A DNA stretch of 64,000 nt, from contig NZ_CP092520.1 in the NCBI RefSeq assembly GCF_022430525.1, positions 310,001 to 374,000 on the forward strand, read 5' to 3'. This DNA is from Cetobacterium somerae (GTDB lineage: Bacteria > Fusobacteriota > Fusobacteriia > Fusobacteriales > Fusobacteriaceae). The position numbers and the translations under genes were made by a program. Below the pieces are notes generated by a model. It searched no databases. It was not told the origin of the DNA and saw only the letters and a list, made by a program, of their open reading frames with translations. Shown here in pieces: positions 22,478 through 30,126 of this stretch; positions within the stretch are counted from its first letter, which is position 1; every line of letters begins with the position of its first letter.

Positions 22478-23809
22478 TTATAAACTTTTAAATTGTATTA
22501 AAGCATTTCCTGTAACTGAAGCTTCAATTGGACCTATTATAATGGAACAATCAAAAGATTTTCTAATAATTTCTATTAAAAAACTATCTTGATTACCTCC
22601 TCCTAAAAGTACAACATTATTAATCTCTTTATTAGATAAAGTTTTTATTAATTCTAAAGATTCTCTATAGTTATTTCCTAAACTGTTATAGATTATTCTT
22701 AAAATATCTTCTTTAGAATTTATTACACAACGATACTTTTTAAAATATTTATCTTTTATTAGATTTTCAATATCAGATGTGATTAAAAACTCTTCAGTTA
22801 TTTCAATATGATTATTCAAAATAGAATTTTTAGCTAGATTTGAAAAATCTTTAAAATCTATATTTTCATTTTCTTTTTTCCATTGATTTCTTAAAGATTG
22901 TAATGGTAACGTTCCTATTGTCATAGACATAAATCTTATTTTTTTTTCTAAAGATCCTTCATTTACCAACCCCTTTTTTAATCCTACTAAATCAGTTATA
23001 GTTTTAGAAAGCTCAACTCCTAAAAGAGACCAAGTTCCATTTATCAAATATGCACTATTGTTATCTAAATTAGCTCCAATAACTGCACAAGCTGAATCAT
23101 GACCTGGAACACAAACTATTGGTATATTTTGAGATATATCTAACTCTTTTAAAATTTCATCTTTTAAAAAATAAGATGTAGTCCCTGGATGAGTCAGCTC
23201 ACCTTTAATCGTTGAAGGAATTTCTAACTTTTGGAAAATAGTTTTAGACCAATCTCGATTTTCAGCATTTAATAATCCAGAGGTAGAAGCTATAGTATAT
23301 TCCCATACTTTTTCTCCTGTTAAATAATATAAAATTAAGTTTGGCATAAATAAAAATTCTTTAGCACCACTCTCTAATATATTTTCATACTTTATATCAT
23401 AACATAGTTGATATATTGAATTAAATGCAAAATGACCATTTCCACAAATGTTATAATGTTCTTCCAATGATATTTTATTATGAACCTCATCAATTACTTT
23501 TTGTGGTATACAAGTTCTATATGATCTCGGATTTCTAAAAAGTTGACCATTTTCATCCAACCATCCATAGTCACATCCCCAAGTATCTATGCCTAAAGAT
23601 TGAATATTTGAATTTTCTTTAAGTGCTTTTTTTATTCCTATTTTAATTTCATTTAAAATATAGGGCAAATCCCAATAAATTTTTCCATTTTTATTTAAAG
23701 TTTTGGTTGGAAATCTATGAACTTCATTTAATTCTAAGCAATTATTATTTGTAACAATGATTGCCCTTCCACTAGAAGCACCTAAATCTAAACATAAAAC
23801 GGATTTCAT
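22478..23809 (-). CDS. FGGY-family sugar kinase, probable L-fuculokinase
   Basis: A 443-residue kinase, most like rhamnulokinase: LDLGASSGRAI at the N-terminus, GIDTWGCDYGWLDENG, VPGHDSACAVIGA and a C-terminal VVLLGGGNQD. In this operon, between fucA and the importer and with fucI further down, it most likely phosphorylates L-fuculose to L-fuculose 1-phosphate. L-rhamnulose is the alternative substrate, but no rhamnose isomerase is present. It starts 9 nt after fucA. Confidence 0.85.
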   Translation of the reverse strand: MKSVLCLDLGASSGRAIIVTNNNCLELNEVHRFPTKTLNKNGKIYWDLPYILNEIKIGIKKALKENSNIQSLGIDTWGCDYGWLDENGQLFRNPRSYRTCIPQKVIDEVHNKISLEEHYNICGNGHFAFNSIYQLCYDIKYENILESGAKEFLFMPNLILYYLTGEKVWEYTIASTSGLLNAENRDWSKTIFQKLEIPSTIKGELTHPGTTSYFLKDEILKELDISQNIPIVCVPGHDSACAVIGANLDNNSAYLINGTWSLLGVELSKTITDLVGLKKGLVNEGSLEKKIRFMSMTIGTLPLQSLRNQWKKENENIDFKDFSNLAKNSILNNHIEITEEFLITSDIENLIKDKYFKKYRCVINSKEDILRIIYNSLGNNYRESLELIKTLSNKEINNVVLLGGGNQDSFLIEIIRKSFDCSIIIGPIEASVTGNALIQFKSL

Positions 23810-23818
23810 AAAACCTCC

Positions 23819-24466
23819 CTATTTTATTTTTTTACCATAATCTTTGAATCTTTCTATCATATTATATATTTCTTCATCTTCTATAATTGCTGGCTCTCCA
23901 ACAGCTGAAGATAATAGATACAAACTTGAAATATATTCTACTTGAATTAAAACATTATAAGCTATTTCAATATCCTCTCCTACTGTTGTTATTCCATGGT
24001 TAGCTAATAGACACGCTCTTGAATTTCTCATAGTATTAAAACAATTTTCAGCTAGTTCTTTTGTTCCATAACTTGCATAATCAGCGCATCTAACTTCTTT
24101 GTCACCTGTAACTGCTATCATATAATCTATTGCAGGTAACTTTTTTCTTAAACATGCTATGGCTGTTGAATATTTAGTGTGACCGTGTATCACTGCATTT
24201 ATATCATTTCGATTTCTATAAAGCATTAAATGCATCTCTAACTCACTACTTGGTGTTTTTCCTTCTATTAAATTTCCATCTAAATCAACAACTGATACAT
24301 CTTCAGGTTTTAAAAGTACATATGGAATTCCTGAAGGAGTTATTGCGATTAATTTTTCATTTCTATCGTAGATACTAATATTTCCTGCTGTTCCATTTGT
24401 AAGTTGATCACTCAACATTTTTAGTGATGTTGCAATAATTTTTTCTCTAATATGCTCAATTTTCAA
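23819..24466 (-). CDS. fucA: L-fuculose-phosphate aldolase
   Basis: A 215-residue class II (zinc) aldolase, the same length as E. coli FucA. It cleaves L-fuculose 1-phosphate to dihydroxyacetone phosphate and L-lactaldehyde. The catalytic Glu in PSSELEMHLMLY, the zinc ligands in HGHTKYSTA and the third His in ANHGI are all present. Translation starts at TTG (24464-24466), with GGAGG 9 nt upstream and no better ATG nearby. It is the first gene of the fucose operon. No lactaldehyde reductase (FucO) or fucose mutarotase is encoded in the window. Confidence 0.92.
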   Translation of the reverse strand: MKIEHIREKIIATSLKMLSDQLTNGTAGNISIYDRNEKLIAITPSGIPYVLLKPEDVSVVDLDGNLIEGKTPSSELEMHLMLYRNRNDINAVIHGHTKYSTAIACLRKKLPAIDYMIAVTGDKEVRCADYASYGTKELAENCFNTMRNSRACLLANHGITTVGEDIEIAYNVLIQVEYISSLYLLSSAVGEPAIIEDEEIYNMIERFKDYGKKIK

Positions 24467-24487
24467 TTAAAATTACCTCCCTATTTT

Positions 24488-24500
24488 CAGTAAAATACTG
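24488..24500. promoter_or_regulatory. Short inverted repeat in the fucose operon leader
   Basis: CAGTA-AAA-TACTG, perfect arms, lying between the -10 box and the fucA ribosome binding site. It could be a secondary operator or a small RNA hairpin; it does not match the larger palindrome at 24580-24601. Confidence 0.35.
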
Positions 24501-24523
24501 TCTATATTTTTTATTCTATTAGA

Positions 24524-24552
24524 TATATACTTTATATTTTTCTTGAAATCAA
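24524..24552 (-). promoter_or_regulatory. Promoter of the fucose operon
   Basis: Minus-strand -35 TTGATT (24547-24552), 17-nt spacer, -10 TATATA (24524-24529), about 58 nt before the fucA start. Confidence 0.6.
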
Positions 24553-24579
24553 TAATAAAACAAGGAATTTTATAATTTA

Positions 24580-24601
24580 TTTACGCAAAAATTTGCGTAA
24601 A
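24580..24601. promoter_or_regulatory. Palindromic operator, probable site of the adjacent LacI-type regulator
   Basis: Perfect inverted repeat with 10-nt arms TTTACGCAAA and TTTGCGTAAA separated by AA. The central CG-containing arms fit LacI-family operators. It covers the -35 box of the plus-strand regulator promoter and lies just upstream of the minus-strand operon promoter. Confidence 0.75.
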
Positions 24602-24621
24602 TTTCATAAGAAAATTATATT
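24593..24621 (+). promoter_or_regulatory. Candidate promoter of the LacI-type regulator
   Basis: -35 TTGCGT (24593-24598), 17-nt spacer, -10 TATATT (24616-24621). The -35 is inside the palindrome, so autoregulation is likely. Confidence 0.5.
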
Positions 24622-24693
24622 AAATATATACATTTTTTTCTATTTCTGTTATATACTTAAAAATATATCAGCTTAATTTTAGGGAGGAACCTT

Positions 24694-25695
24694 ATGAAAT
24701 TAAAAGAAATTGCTAAAAGTGCAAATACCTCTGTTTCAACAGTATCTAGAGTTTTAAATAATAAAACAGGTGTAGGAAAAGAAAAACGAGATTTAATTGA
24801 AAAACTTTTAATAGAATCTGGATTTTATAATAACTCTTATAAAATAGCTAATGATATAAAAAGAATTGCTGTCATTGTCTCAGATTTGAAAAATCCTTTT
24901 TTTTCTGAAATTGTAAAAAAGATAACTGAAGAGTCAAGAAAAGAGTCCTATCAAGTACTAATTTTTGATACAGATGAAAACTTTCAAAATGAAATAGAAT
25001 CAATTGATTCTATAATTAAATCAAATATTCTAGGTGTTATAATGTGTCCTTCTGGTGGTAGTAACTCTGAAAAAAATTTAAAAAAACTAGAAGACTATTC
25101 TATCCCCTTTGTTTTATTTGATCGAGAGCTAGATTTTTATCATGATGGAGTTTTTTTAGATGATTTTAAAGCAGGTTTTCTCGCAACAGAAGCTTTAATA
25201 AAAGAGAATCATAGTAATATAGGAATTTTAGTTGGAAAATTGAAGCATAAAAATATGTATAATAGATTTCTTGGTTATTGTCACGCTCTAAAAGTTTATA
25301 ATATTGAATTCAATAATAGTTTTATTTATGAAATTGACTTAGAAGTTCAAGATGGTTACAATGTTGCAAAAAGTATTTGTTCAAAAAACTCTAACCTATC
25401 AGCTATTTTTTCCTGTAGTAATCTTATTACACTTGGTTTTATAAAATATCAAAATGAAATTAATAAAAAAAATAAAATTTCTATCATCGGGTTTGACAAT
25501 CCAGATTATTTTGATATATTAAATTTAAATATAAGCTCTATTACTAGATCTATTTCTGAAATAGGATTGATTTCAGCAAAAATGTTATTTAAAAAATTAA
25601 AAAACAATACGGAGCACACTCAAAAAATTATTATAAATCCTATTTTAAAATTAAAAGGCTCTGAAAAAATAAAAAATGAAGCTGTAGATAACTAA
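24694..25695 (+). CDS. LacI-family transcriptional regulator of the fucose operon
   Basis: A 333-residue LacI/GalR-type regulator. The N-terminal HTH reads LKEIAKSANTSVSTVSRVLN, followed by the hinge region and a periplasmic-binding-protein-like effector domain. It is divergent from the fucose operon and shares a 227-nt control region with it, containing a perfect 22-nt palindrome at 24580-24601. The expected effector is fucose, fuculose phosphate or a fucosylated sugar. The role is inferred from position and family. Confidence 0.9.
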   Translation: MKLKEIAKSANTSVSTVSRVLNNKTGVGKEKRDLIEKLLIESGFYNNSYKIANDIKRIAVIVSDLKNPFFSEIVKKITEESRKESYQVLIFDTDENFQNEIESIDSIIKSNILGVIMCPSGGSNSEKNLKKLEDYSIPFVLFDRELDFYHDGVFLDDFKAGFLATEALIKENHSNIGILVGKLKHKNMYNRFLGYCHALKVYNIEFNNSFIYEIDLEVQDGYNVAKSICSKNSNLSAIFSCSNLITLGFIKYQNEINKKNKISIIGFDNPDYFDILNLNISSITRSISEIGLISAKMLFKKLKNNTEHTQKIIINPILKLKGSEKIKNEAVDN

Positions 25696-25712
25696 TGATC
25701 TACAGCTTTTAA
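25679..25712. terminator. Bidirectional terminator between the LacI-type gene and the BCCT gene
   Basis: Eleven-base-pair stem AAGCTGTAGAT / ATCTACAGCTT with an 8-nt loop containing the regulator's stop codon; T-rich sequence on both sides. Confidence 0.8.
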
Positions 25713-25722
25713 ATTAAATCTT

Positions 25723-27354
25723 TTATCTCATATTTATCTCTTTCAAGGTATCAGAAAGATATCCTATCTCTTCTAAAGACATTTTTTTTATTTCATTTTT
25801 CAATTTCATACGCTTTTTTATAAAAATATCTCTTTTAAGAGAGTAAAAAAGTGAAAAAATCATTATAGGAAGCAATATCAAAAGTGGAAAAGCTATTATT
25901 ATAGATGCTGTTTTCAACATATCTAATCCACCAGCAAATATAAGTGCTATTGCTAAAAGTGATTGGAAAATTCCCCAAATTAATTTTTTATATCCTGGTG
26001 GATTTAAATCTCCATCTGAACTCATCATCCCTAAAACATAAGTGGCTGAATCTGCTGAGGTTATAAAAAATGAAGCTAAAAGTACTATAGCTACCCCACT
26101 CATTAAATCTCCCAAAGGATACTCACCAAAAACTAAAAATAATGCTGTTTCAGTGTGTTCTATTGCTATTTTTGCGAACTCTTTTCCTAAAGATATTCCT
26201 AATGTTCCAAAAGCTGAAAACCAAATAAATGAAACTAGCGATGGGATTACCACAACTCCTATAATAAACTCTCTTATAGTTCTTCCTTTAGATATTCTAG
26301 CTATAAAAGTTCCTACAAATGGAGTCCATGCAACCCAATTAGACCAATAAAAAATTGTCCACGAAGATAACCATGTTTTGTCACCAAAACTATTTGTTCT
26401 TAAACTTATCTTCAAAAAATTATTCAAATAGTTTCCCAAACTCTCTGAAAAAACATTAAAAATTCCAATTGTTGGCCCAAATATAATAACAATAAAAAGT
26501 AATAAAAATGATATAAGTACATTTAAGTTAGACAAAGTTTTTATACCTTTATCTAAAGACCCTAATGCCGAGTATACAAAGATAACTGTTACAACTCCTA
26601 TTATTATAATTTGACTAGTTATATTATTAGGAATATTAAAAAGATAATTTAATCCACTATTTATTTGAAGAGCACCTAATCCAAGAGTTGTTGCTACCCC
26701 TGTTATAGTAGCTAAAACTGCTATTACATCTATTCCCATTTTTATTTGTTTTTCATATTTTTTTCCTTTTAAAATCGGTGAAAACAATGAACTAATAAGT
26801 CCTTTTTCTCCTTTTCTAAATTGAAAATATGCCATTCCTAAAGCTAAAAAACTATAAATTGCCCAAGGATGTATTCCCCAGTGAAAAAACGATGTATTAA
26901 ACGCAAAATCTATTGCTGACTTGGAACCGCTCTCTATTCCACCTATTGGATTTACAAAATGAGTCATAGGCTCTGCTACTCCAAAAAATACCAATCCTAC
27001 TCCCATTCCAGCTGAAAAAAGCATTGAAAACCAAGAAATATTTGAATATTCTGGTTTTGAATCATCTTTTCCTAATCGAATATCCCCATAACTACTACAA
27101 CAAAGATATAAACATACTAATGCTATTAACAATACTATTATTAAATATAAAAATCCAAAATTTGTTATTATGGAATTTAATAATACTTTTGTTATCTTTT
27201 CAAACTGAGATTTATTTAATCCAATAACAGATAAAATTGCAAAAATGATGAAAAATGAAATGTAAAAAATGGGATCCTCTTTTAATAAAACTTTTTTGAA
27301 AGTTTTTGTTTTTTTAATATCTAACCCTATATTTTCTCTTTTGTTCACACTCAT
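25723..27354 (-). CDS. BCCT-family betaine/carnitine/choline transporter
   Basis: A 543-residue integral membrane protein with about 12 helices. Family motifs include FSAGMGVGLVFFGVAEP and, in helix 8, WTIFYWSNWVAWTPFVG followed by RISKGRTIREF. It would import a quaternary amine or related osmolyte/nutrient using a sodium or proton gradient. In the substrate cage the pattern is WSNWVAW where BetP has WAWWISW, so one cage tryptophan is replaced by Asn. It stands alone between terminators. No choline or carnitine degradation genes are nearby. Confidence 0.92.
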   Translation of the reverse strand: MSVNKRENIGLDIKKTKTFKKVLLKEDPIFYISFFIIFAILSVIGLNKSQFEKITKVLLNSIITNFGFLYLIIVLLIALVCLYLCCSSYGDIRLGKDDSKPEYSNISWFSMLFSAGMGVGLVFFGVAEPMTHFVNPIGGIESGSKSAIDFAFNTSFFHWGIHPWAIYSFLALGMAYFQFRKGEKGLISSLFSPILKGKKYEKQIKMGIDVIAVLATITGVATTLGLGALQINSGLNYLFNIPNNITSQIIIIGVVTVIFVYSALGSLDKGIKTLSNLNVLISFLLLFIVIIFGPTIGIFNVFSESLGNYLNNFLKISLRTNSFGDKTWLSSWTIFYWSNWVAWTPFVGTFIARISKGRTIREFIIGVVVIPSLVSFIWFSAFGTLGISLGKEFAKIAIEHTETALFLVFGEYPLGDLMSGVAIVLLASFFITSADSATYVLGMMSSDGDLNPPGYKKLIWGIFQSLLAIALIFAGGLDMLKTASIIIAFPLLILLPIMIFSLFYSLKRDIFIKKRMKLKNEIKKMSLEEIGYLSDTLKEINMR

Positions 27355-27412
27355 GTAAAACCTCCCTTTTTTTAAACATGATTTATAGTTTCAGTCAAAT
27401 TAGTGACATTTA

Positions 27413-27447
27413 TAAAAATAGCGAAGTTAATAACTTCGCCATTTTTA
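27413..27447 (-). terminator. Terminator of the siroheme reductase operon
   Basis: Eight-base-pair stem GCGAAGTT / AACTTCGC with loop AAT, followed on the minus strand by TATTTTTAT. Confidence 0.75.
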
Positions 27448-27459
27448 AATGTTTATTTT

Positions 27460-28098
27460 TTAATTCTTTTTTAATATCTTATACTCTCCTAAAGATTCTT
27501 CTAAGTACTCAAAATTATTGTTTAATTCCTTTATAAAATATTTTATCCAAATATTTCTTAAGTTATAAAAAACCCTTACATCTATACCTTCTTTATTCCA
27601 GATTTCTTCGTGAACACAAATCCTTCTTTTCCAGCTCACAAGATTTTCTTCAGAGATAGATATGATATTTACTCTATCACAAGGCATCCCATCTAAAATA
27701 TAATTATTTACACTATTATATATATCAATGGCATTATTATATTCTCTTTCAACTTTAGCCTCTCTTGCTGCTAAAATACCTTGCTCTTGAAAGATCTCCT
27801 CTAATTTTTCCTTAGCATCTAAATCATCTTCCAAAATAATTTTTATCCATGCTGCTAATTTTGCTTCTGATGAATGTATTCTATTTTGTAACCATCCGTG
27901 TATATTTTCTAAATCAATAATCTCTTCTAAATTTCTATTTTCAAGTTTTTTTCCATATTTACTTTCAATTTCATTTCTAACATTTTTAATATCTATTCCC
28001 TCTTCTAAAGCTAAGGTAATAACACATTCCTCTATATTTTCAAACCATAATATTTTATTAAAAAGCCAATAGTGTATTTTTCCTAAAAATAAACTCAC
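27460..28098 (-). CDS. Uncharacterised helical protein in the siroheme reductase operon
   Basis: A 212-residue, largely helical, soluble protein I do not recognise. There is no signal peptide or membrane helix. Residues 1-60 contain a conserved-looking opening (KIHYWLFNKILWFENIEECV), and the middle has an acidic stretch (about 85-110). Cysteines occur at residues 24, 139 and 161 only, so no obvious metal site. It lies 11 nt after the DUF1858 gene and is the last gene of the operon. A role in electron transfer or assembly with the siroheme protein is only a guess from context. Confidence 0.6.
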   Translation of the reverse strand: MSLFLGKIHYWLFNKILWFENIEECVITLALEEGIDIKNVRNEIESKYGKKLENRNLEEIIDLENIHGWLQNRIHSSEAKLAAWIKIILEDDLDAKEKLEEIFQEQGILAAREAKVEREYNNAIDIYNSVNNYILDGMPCDRVNIISISEENLVSWKRRICVHEEIWNKEGIDVRVFYNLRNIWIKYFIKELNNNFEYLEESLGEYKILKKN

Positions 28099-28109
28099 TT
28101 TACACCTCT

Positions 28110-28295
28110 CTATTTTTTATTTAATTTTTCTAAAACTTCATCTATATTTAATCCATGTATTTCACATGCCTGTTCTAAAGTTTCCATTTGTGCTGACGGA
28201 CACCCTATACATCCCATGCCATACCCCATTAAAATTTCTACTGCCATTGGATTTATCTCAATAATATCCGCTATTATAGTATCCTTAGTTATCAT
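28110..28295 (-). CDS. DUF1858-domain small protein
   Basis: A 61-residue protein that consists of a single DUF1858 domain. The GMGCIGCPSAQMETLEQAC motif (residues 26-44) has three cysteines and is the domain signature. Such domains often accompany hybrid-cluster or siroheme proteins in anaerobes; biochemical role is unknown. It overlaps the end of the reductase gene by 11 nt. Confidence 0.88.
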   Translation of the reverse strand: MITKDTIIADIIEINPMAVEILMGYGMGCIGCPSAQMETLEQACEIHGLNIDEVLEKLNKK

Positions 28296-28974
28296 TTTTT
28301 TCCTCCTTTGAATTTCTTTCTTTTATAATATCGTTTCTAAACTTATCTATTGTTATTCTATCTATAAAATGACCTAACTTTTCTCCCATTTGAGCATTCT
28401 CATTATAATACTCCAACACAATTTTTACTAAAAGGTACGCTTCATTTTCAGAAAGATTTTTAACTAAAATATCTGCATTTCTAGGATTAAAACCTGCACT
28501 TCCACCAACTGTAATAAAAAATTTTCCATCCATATCTACAATAACACCAATATCTTTAGAATAAGCACTTGTACATGCGTTTCTACATCCAACTACTGCT
28601 ATTTTAGTTCTACATGGAAGTTCCATTCCATGAAAATCATTACTAATTTTCATACCCAAACCTATTGTAGGATATTTTGATCTTTTGCAAAAATTTGCAG
28701 GACAAATCTCCACATTTTTTATAGAATTTTGAGTTTTTACAGCTGGTTCCATCCCTAATTCATTCCAAATGCTAGGCAAGTCTTCTTCTTTCAAATTTGT
28801 TATTAAAATTCTTTGGCCCGATGTAATTTTTAAGACACCTTTATATTTTTTAGCAACTTCTGCTATTTTTATTAGCATATTTGGTGTTACAAATCCTCCA
28901 GGAATGTGAGGTGTTATTCCATATGTTTTTTTACCATTCTTAATCTTTTGTAAATTTCCTCCAAAATTTCCCAC
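28285..28974 (-). CDS. Small siroheme/4Fe-4S sulfite or nitrite reductase-like protein
   Basis: A 229-residue single-repeat member of the sulfite/nitrite reductase family, about half the usual catalytic subunit. I chose GTG 28974 because AAGGAG lies 8-10 nt upstream; an in-frame ATG at 29037 has no ribosome site and sits inside a palindrome. The N-terminal ferredoxin-like half carries TYGITPHIPGGFVTPNML; the cluster motif follows as CPANFC and then PCRTK...GCRNACTSA. The last Cys pair is the CxxxC that coordinates the 4Fe-4S/siroheme site. Small reductases of this type occur in methanogens and clostridia; substrate (sulfite, nitrite or other) cannot be set from sequence. Confidence 0.8.
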   Translation of the reverse strand: MGNFGGNLQKIKNGKKTYGITPHIPGGFVTPNMLIKIAEVAKKYKGVLKITSGQRILITNLKEEDLPSIWNELGMEPAVKTQNSIKNVEICPANFCKRSKYPTIGLGMKISNDFHGMELPCRTKIAVVGCRNACTSAYSKDIGVIVDMDGKFFITVGGSAGFNPRNADILVKNLSENEAYLLVKIVLEYYNENAQMGEKLGHFIDRITIDKFRNDIIKERNSKEEKNDN

Positions 28975-29029
28975 AATATCCTCTCCTTTCTTTTCTGAAT
29001 ATATAATATATCTTTTTGGACAATTTTTC

Positions 29030-29045
29030 TGTAACATAAGTTACA
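29030..29045. promoter_or_regulatory. Palindrome upstream of the siroheme reductase, CRP/FNR-type operator candidate
   Basis: TGTAAC-ATAA-GTTACA: perfect 6-nt arms with a 4-nt spacer, 56 nt upstream of the chosen GTG start. The spacing fits CRP/FNR-family dimers; HcpR, which controls hybrid-cluster and nitrogen-oxide genes in anaerobes, is one candidate. Confidence 0.55.
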
Positions 29046-29064
29046 TTTTTTATTTTTTTATATA

Positions 29065-29100
29065 AAAACAAGCTATTAAAATATAACTTTAATAGCTTGT
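29065..29100 (-). terminator. Terminator of dhaKLM
   Basis: Thirteen-base-pair stem ACAAGCTATTAAA / TTTAATAGCTTGT with loop ATATAAC, followed on the minus strand by TTTTTATA. Confidence 0.85.
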
Positions 29101-29105
29101 ATTCT

Positions 29106-29501
29106 CTATATCTTACTTAAAAACTTTAACTCTTTTAATTCAGCTTCTAACTCTTTTAAAGTTAATTTTTCATCATTTATTGCCATTCCCATTAATACAC
29201 CTTCAACTAAAGGAGCATCCATTATTTTTATTTTTTCTTTATCATAATCTTCATCTAAGAATTCCAAAGCCAACTCTGCGTTTAATATTGAGCTTCCTAA
29301 ATCACCAAAAATAGCAACCCCTCCTTTTATATAAGCTTTTTTTATAGCTTCCGCTATAATTAAAGGATTTGATCCTAGATAATCTTCATCTGTTCCACTT
29401 CCATTTACTACAGGAAAGTTATATTTTTTCATTTCATTACAAAGTTCAATAACCTCATCAGCTAAACGTTTACTATGAGAAACAACTACGAAACCTAACA
29501 T
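29106..29501 (-). CDS. dhaM: Dihydroxyacetone kinase phosphotransfer subunit DhaM
   Basis: A 131-residue EIIA-mannose-type domain with the phospho-accepting His9 in VVVSHS. It receives phosphate from HPr and re-phosphorylates ADP bound to DhaL. Unlike E. coli DhaM there are no attached HPr or EI domains, so general PTS proteins must supply phosphate. It is the last gene of dhaK-dhaL-dhaM, 8 nt after dhaL. Confidence 0.93.
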   Translation of the reverse strand: MLGFVVVSHSKRLADEVIELCNEMKKYNFPVVNGSGTDEDYLGSNPLIIAEAIKKAYIKGGVAIFGDLGSSILNAELALEFLDEDYDKEKIKIMDAPLVEGVLMGMAINDEKLTLKELEAELKELKFLSKI

Positions 29502-29509
29502 TTTATCAC

Positions 29510-30118
29510 CTACTTTAAATTTTTACAGATTGTATCAATGATTAAATATGAAGACATTGCTCCTGGGTCTATATGACCAATACTCCTTGCTCCTAGATAA
29601 CTCGCTCTTCCTTTTGTTGCTAACATATTTTCAGTTGATTCCATTCCTTCTTTTGCTGTTATTTGAATTTTTTTCAATAATATATCTAAAGAATCTTCTT
29701 TATTATTTTTTAATACCTCAACTACTGGCACTATTGTATCTAACATTGTTTTCTCACCACATTGAGCTTTTCCCCTCATTTTTATTCCTTCTACCATTGC
29801 TTCAGCTGCTTTTATTATATTATTCCTATCTAATATGTCAATTCCTTTTAAACTTTGTGCTACTTTCATTAGGCCGGTTCCATATATTGCTCCTGATGCT
29901 CCACCTACATTAGATATTAGTATCATTGCTATTTTATTGAAGCAATCTGAATAATTAAGACTTTTTAATGTTTCACTTTCATCTTTAATTTTTTGAAAAC
30001 CTCTAGATAGATTTACACCATGATCACTATCACCAATCTCTCTATCTAATTCACTTAAGTAATCTTTATTTTCATATATTCTATCTGCTATTTTGTCTAT
30101 TAAAGTTATTAATTCCAT
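29510..30118 (-). CDS. dhaL: Dihydroxyacetone kinase ADP-binding subunit DhaL
   Basis: A 202-residue DhaL subunit. The magnesium/nucleotide site REIGDSDHGVNLSRGF is near residue 25-41, and GGASGAIYGTGL and the DPGAMS tail are typical. It holds ADP as a cofactor that is charged by DhaM and passes phosphate to the substrate on DhaK. Confidence 0.95.
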   Translation of the reverse strand: MELITLIDKIADRIYENKDYLSELDREIGDSDHGVNLSRGFQKIKDESETLKSLNYSDCFNKIAMILISNVGGASGAIYGTGLMKVAQSLKGIDILDRNNIIKAAEAMVEGIKMRGKAQCGEKTMLDTIVPVVEVLKNNKEDSLDILLKKIQITAKEGMESTENMLATKGRASYLGARSIGHIDPGAMSSYLIIDTICKNLK

Positions 30119-30126
30119 CTGTCCTC

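Noticed and set aside
22478-23809. Naming the kinase rhamnulokinase RhaB
   Set aside because: Sequence is RhaB-like, but the operon has fucose isomerase and fuculose-phosphate aldolase and no rhamnose isomerase, so fuculokinase fits better.
28975-29037. ATG start 21 codons upstream for the siroheme reductase
   Set aside because: No ribosome site, lies inside the TGTAAC...GTTACA palindrome; GTG 28974 has AAGGAG.
29548-29913. Plus-strand 121-codon open frame
   Set aside because: It is antisense to dhaL, Leu-rich from codon bias of the real gene, and has no ribosome site. Other such frames (for example 9730-10068, 26042-26350, 63331-63573) were dropped for the same reason.
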